NCBI GenBank assembly: GCA_022818135.1
Contig: JAFMSR010000002.1
Coordinates: forward strand, 52,781,342 to 52,845,341
DNA length: 64,000 bases
Direction: 5' to 3'
Source: Saxidomus purpurata
Taxonomy: Eukaryota > Mollusca > Bivalvia > Venerida > Veneridae
Position numbers and translations under genes: made by a program. Positions 63,281-64,000 of the stretch are shown here, piece by piece (position 1 is the stretch's first letter; each line of letters opens with the position of its first letter). The notes beneath the pieces are model-generated. The model searched no databases and was not told where the DNA came from. It was given only the letters and a program-made list of their open reading frames with translations.

Positions 63281-63285
63281 TTTAC

Positions 63286-63429
63286 TGATTCAGAACTGTT
63301 ATCTTTATCTCTGAAGTTACAGTCATAGGAGACGGGCCTTTCTCGACAACTGGCCTGAACAAATCTTGTGTTAGTAGAAAGAATAAAGACGATATCAGCA
63401 ACAGCAACGCCAGCAACAAAACCTTGAGT
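63286..63429 (-). CDS. Possible 48-codon exon with a hydrophobic segment
   Basis: On the minus strand, acceptor 'ttgtatatctatttgcag' precedes 'TQGFVAGVAVADIVFILSTN' and 'TRFVQASCRERPVSYDCNF', ending at a donor gtaaat. The length is exactly 48 codons and the hydrophobic stretch could be a signal anchor. It could supply the N-terminus of the sulfotransferase, but it ends in phase 0, while the possible acceptors at the sulfotransferase exon are in another phase. It may also belong to a different gene or be chance. Confidence 0.3.
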
Positions 63430-64000
63430 CTGCAAATAGATATACAATAAAATATTATGATACGTAAAAAAATAAGTTCATGAACATAGTCGTTTTATAG
63501 GATTAATTTTGTAAATACGCCATGTAACGAAAACCAGAGCGCTTCGGCTATTTTTTTTATAATTACTTTTTGAAGACATTTGAAATTATTTGCAAGTAAC
63601 TGGTTTGAATATCTGTTCCAGCTATCTTCGAAATGTGATTTTATAAAAAAATACAAGTTTCCTGAGTAGTTTTAATGTCAACATTAACATTTATTTTATG
63701 CCCGGACATAATTTAACCGGTTGACGCAATTTTGTTTGCATCTTCCATTGAAATGATATTTTGGTAATGAACATGTTTATATGTTGGTATGCATGCATGT
63801 TAGTTTGTGACGTCATCTGTTAGCAAATGATACGTTGGTAATGTAAAATAGAGCTCTATTCATATTTGCTTTCGTGTGTATTTACAAATACGATAAGTTC
63901 ACACAGGAAAATAAAGTCCAATTGCAATCGAATAAAAGTCTATGAACTATTGTGTTCTAATTCAGTACTTAAGGTGAGTCATTACCTTTAGTCGGTAAAA

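Overview
The window is animal nuclear DNA, most likely from a bivalve mollusc. Three things point there: AT-rich sequence, spliced genes with GT-AG introns, and a dense load of interspersed repeats of the kinds I associate with bivalve genomes (tRNA-derived SINEs, hairpin MITEs, elements carrying tandem ~145-bp cores, and the ubiquitous AGGTCAAGGTCAC motif). There is no bacterial operon, CRISPR array or rRNA. Two assembly gaps (10526-11025 and 28501-29000) are each exactly 500 N, so they are probably placeholders of unknown true size.

Layout. 1-21 kb: no host gene that I can support. It holds repeat clusters at 4.8-6.9 kb, a repeat array split by a truncated LINE with target-site duplication at 11.3-13.1 kb, a SINE at 14.0 kb, and several small inverted-repeat elements. 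21.27-22.33 kb (+): the catalytic exon of a GT32/OCH1-type glycosyltransferase. 23.28-25.16 kb: a 1.87-kb imperfect inverted repeat. 26.09-28.03 kb (+): a complete three-exon Hairy/E(spl) (HES) repressor with bHLH, Orange domain and an atypical C-terminal WRPF, preceded by a TATA box and HES-type sites. 29.5-58.0 kb (+): 23 exons of a polycystin-1-like receptor/channel, reconstructed exon by exon with every splice phase matching except one. The order is a GAIN-like ectodomain, a GPS cleavage motif, TM1, PLAT, five further TMs, the polycystin (TOP) domain and the six-TM channel module with pore. The 5' end is missing, probably in or beyond the gap at 28.5 kb. 60.4-62.1 kb (-): a galactose-3-O-sulfotransferase-like gene in two overlapping frames, with a long extra insert.

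The four genes look like separate functions (Golgi glycosylation, Notch-type transcriptional repression, membrane sensing/ion channel, Golgi glycan sulfation), and nothing in the sequence ties them into one pathway. Two conserved coding regions carry single apparent frameshifts (43.69 kb in the polycystin PLAT domain and 61.2 kb in the sulfotransferase), which I read first as residual assembly indels.

The most unusual material is in the repeats. Four sequence-distinct tandem arrays share a monomer of about 139-148 bp, close to nucleosome-core length. One of them carries a DR1+DR0 arrangement of nuclear-receptor half-sites in nearly every unit. A 23-bp minisatellite fills one polycystin intron and is largely stop-free in all three frames. 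I found no convincing evidence of a wholly new gene system; the items listed in the findings are the ones I would check.
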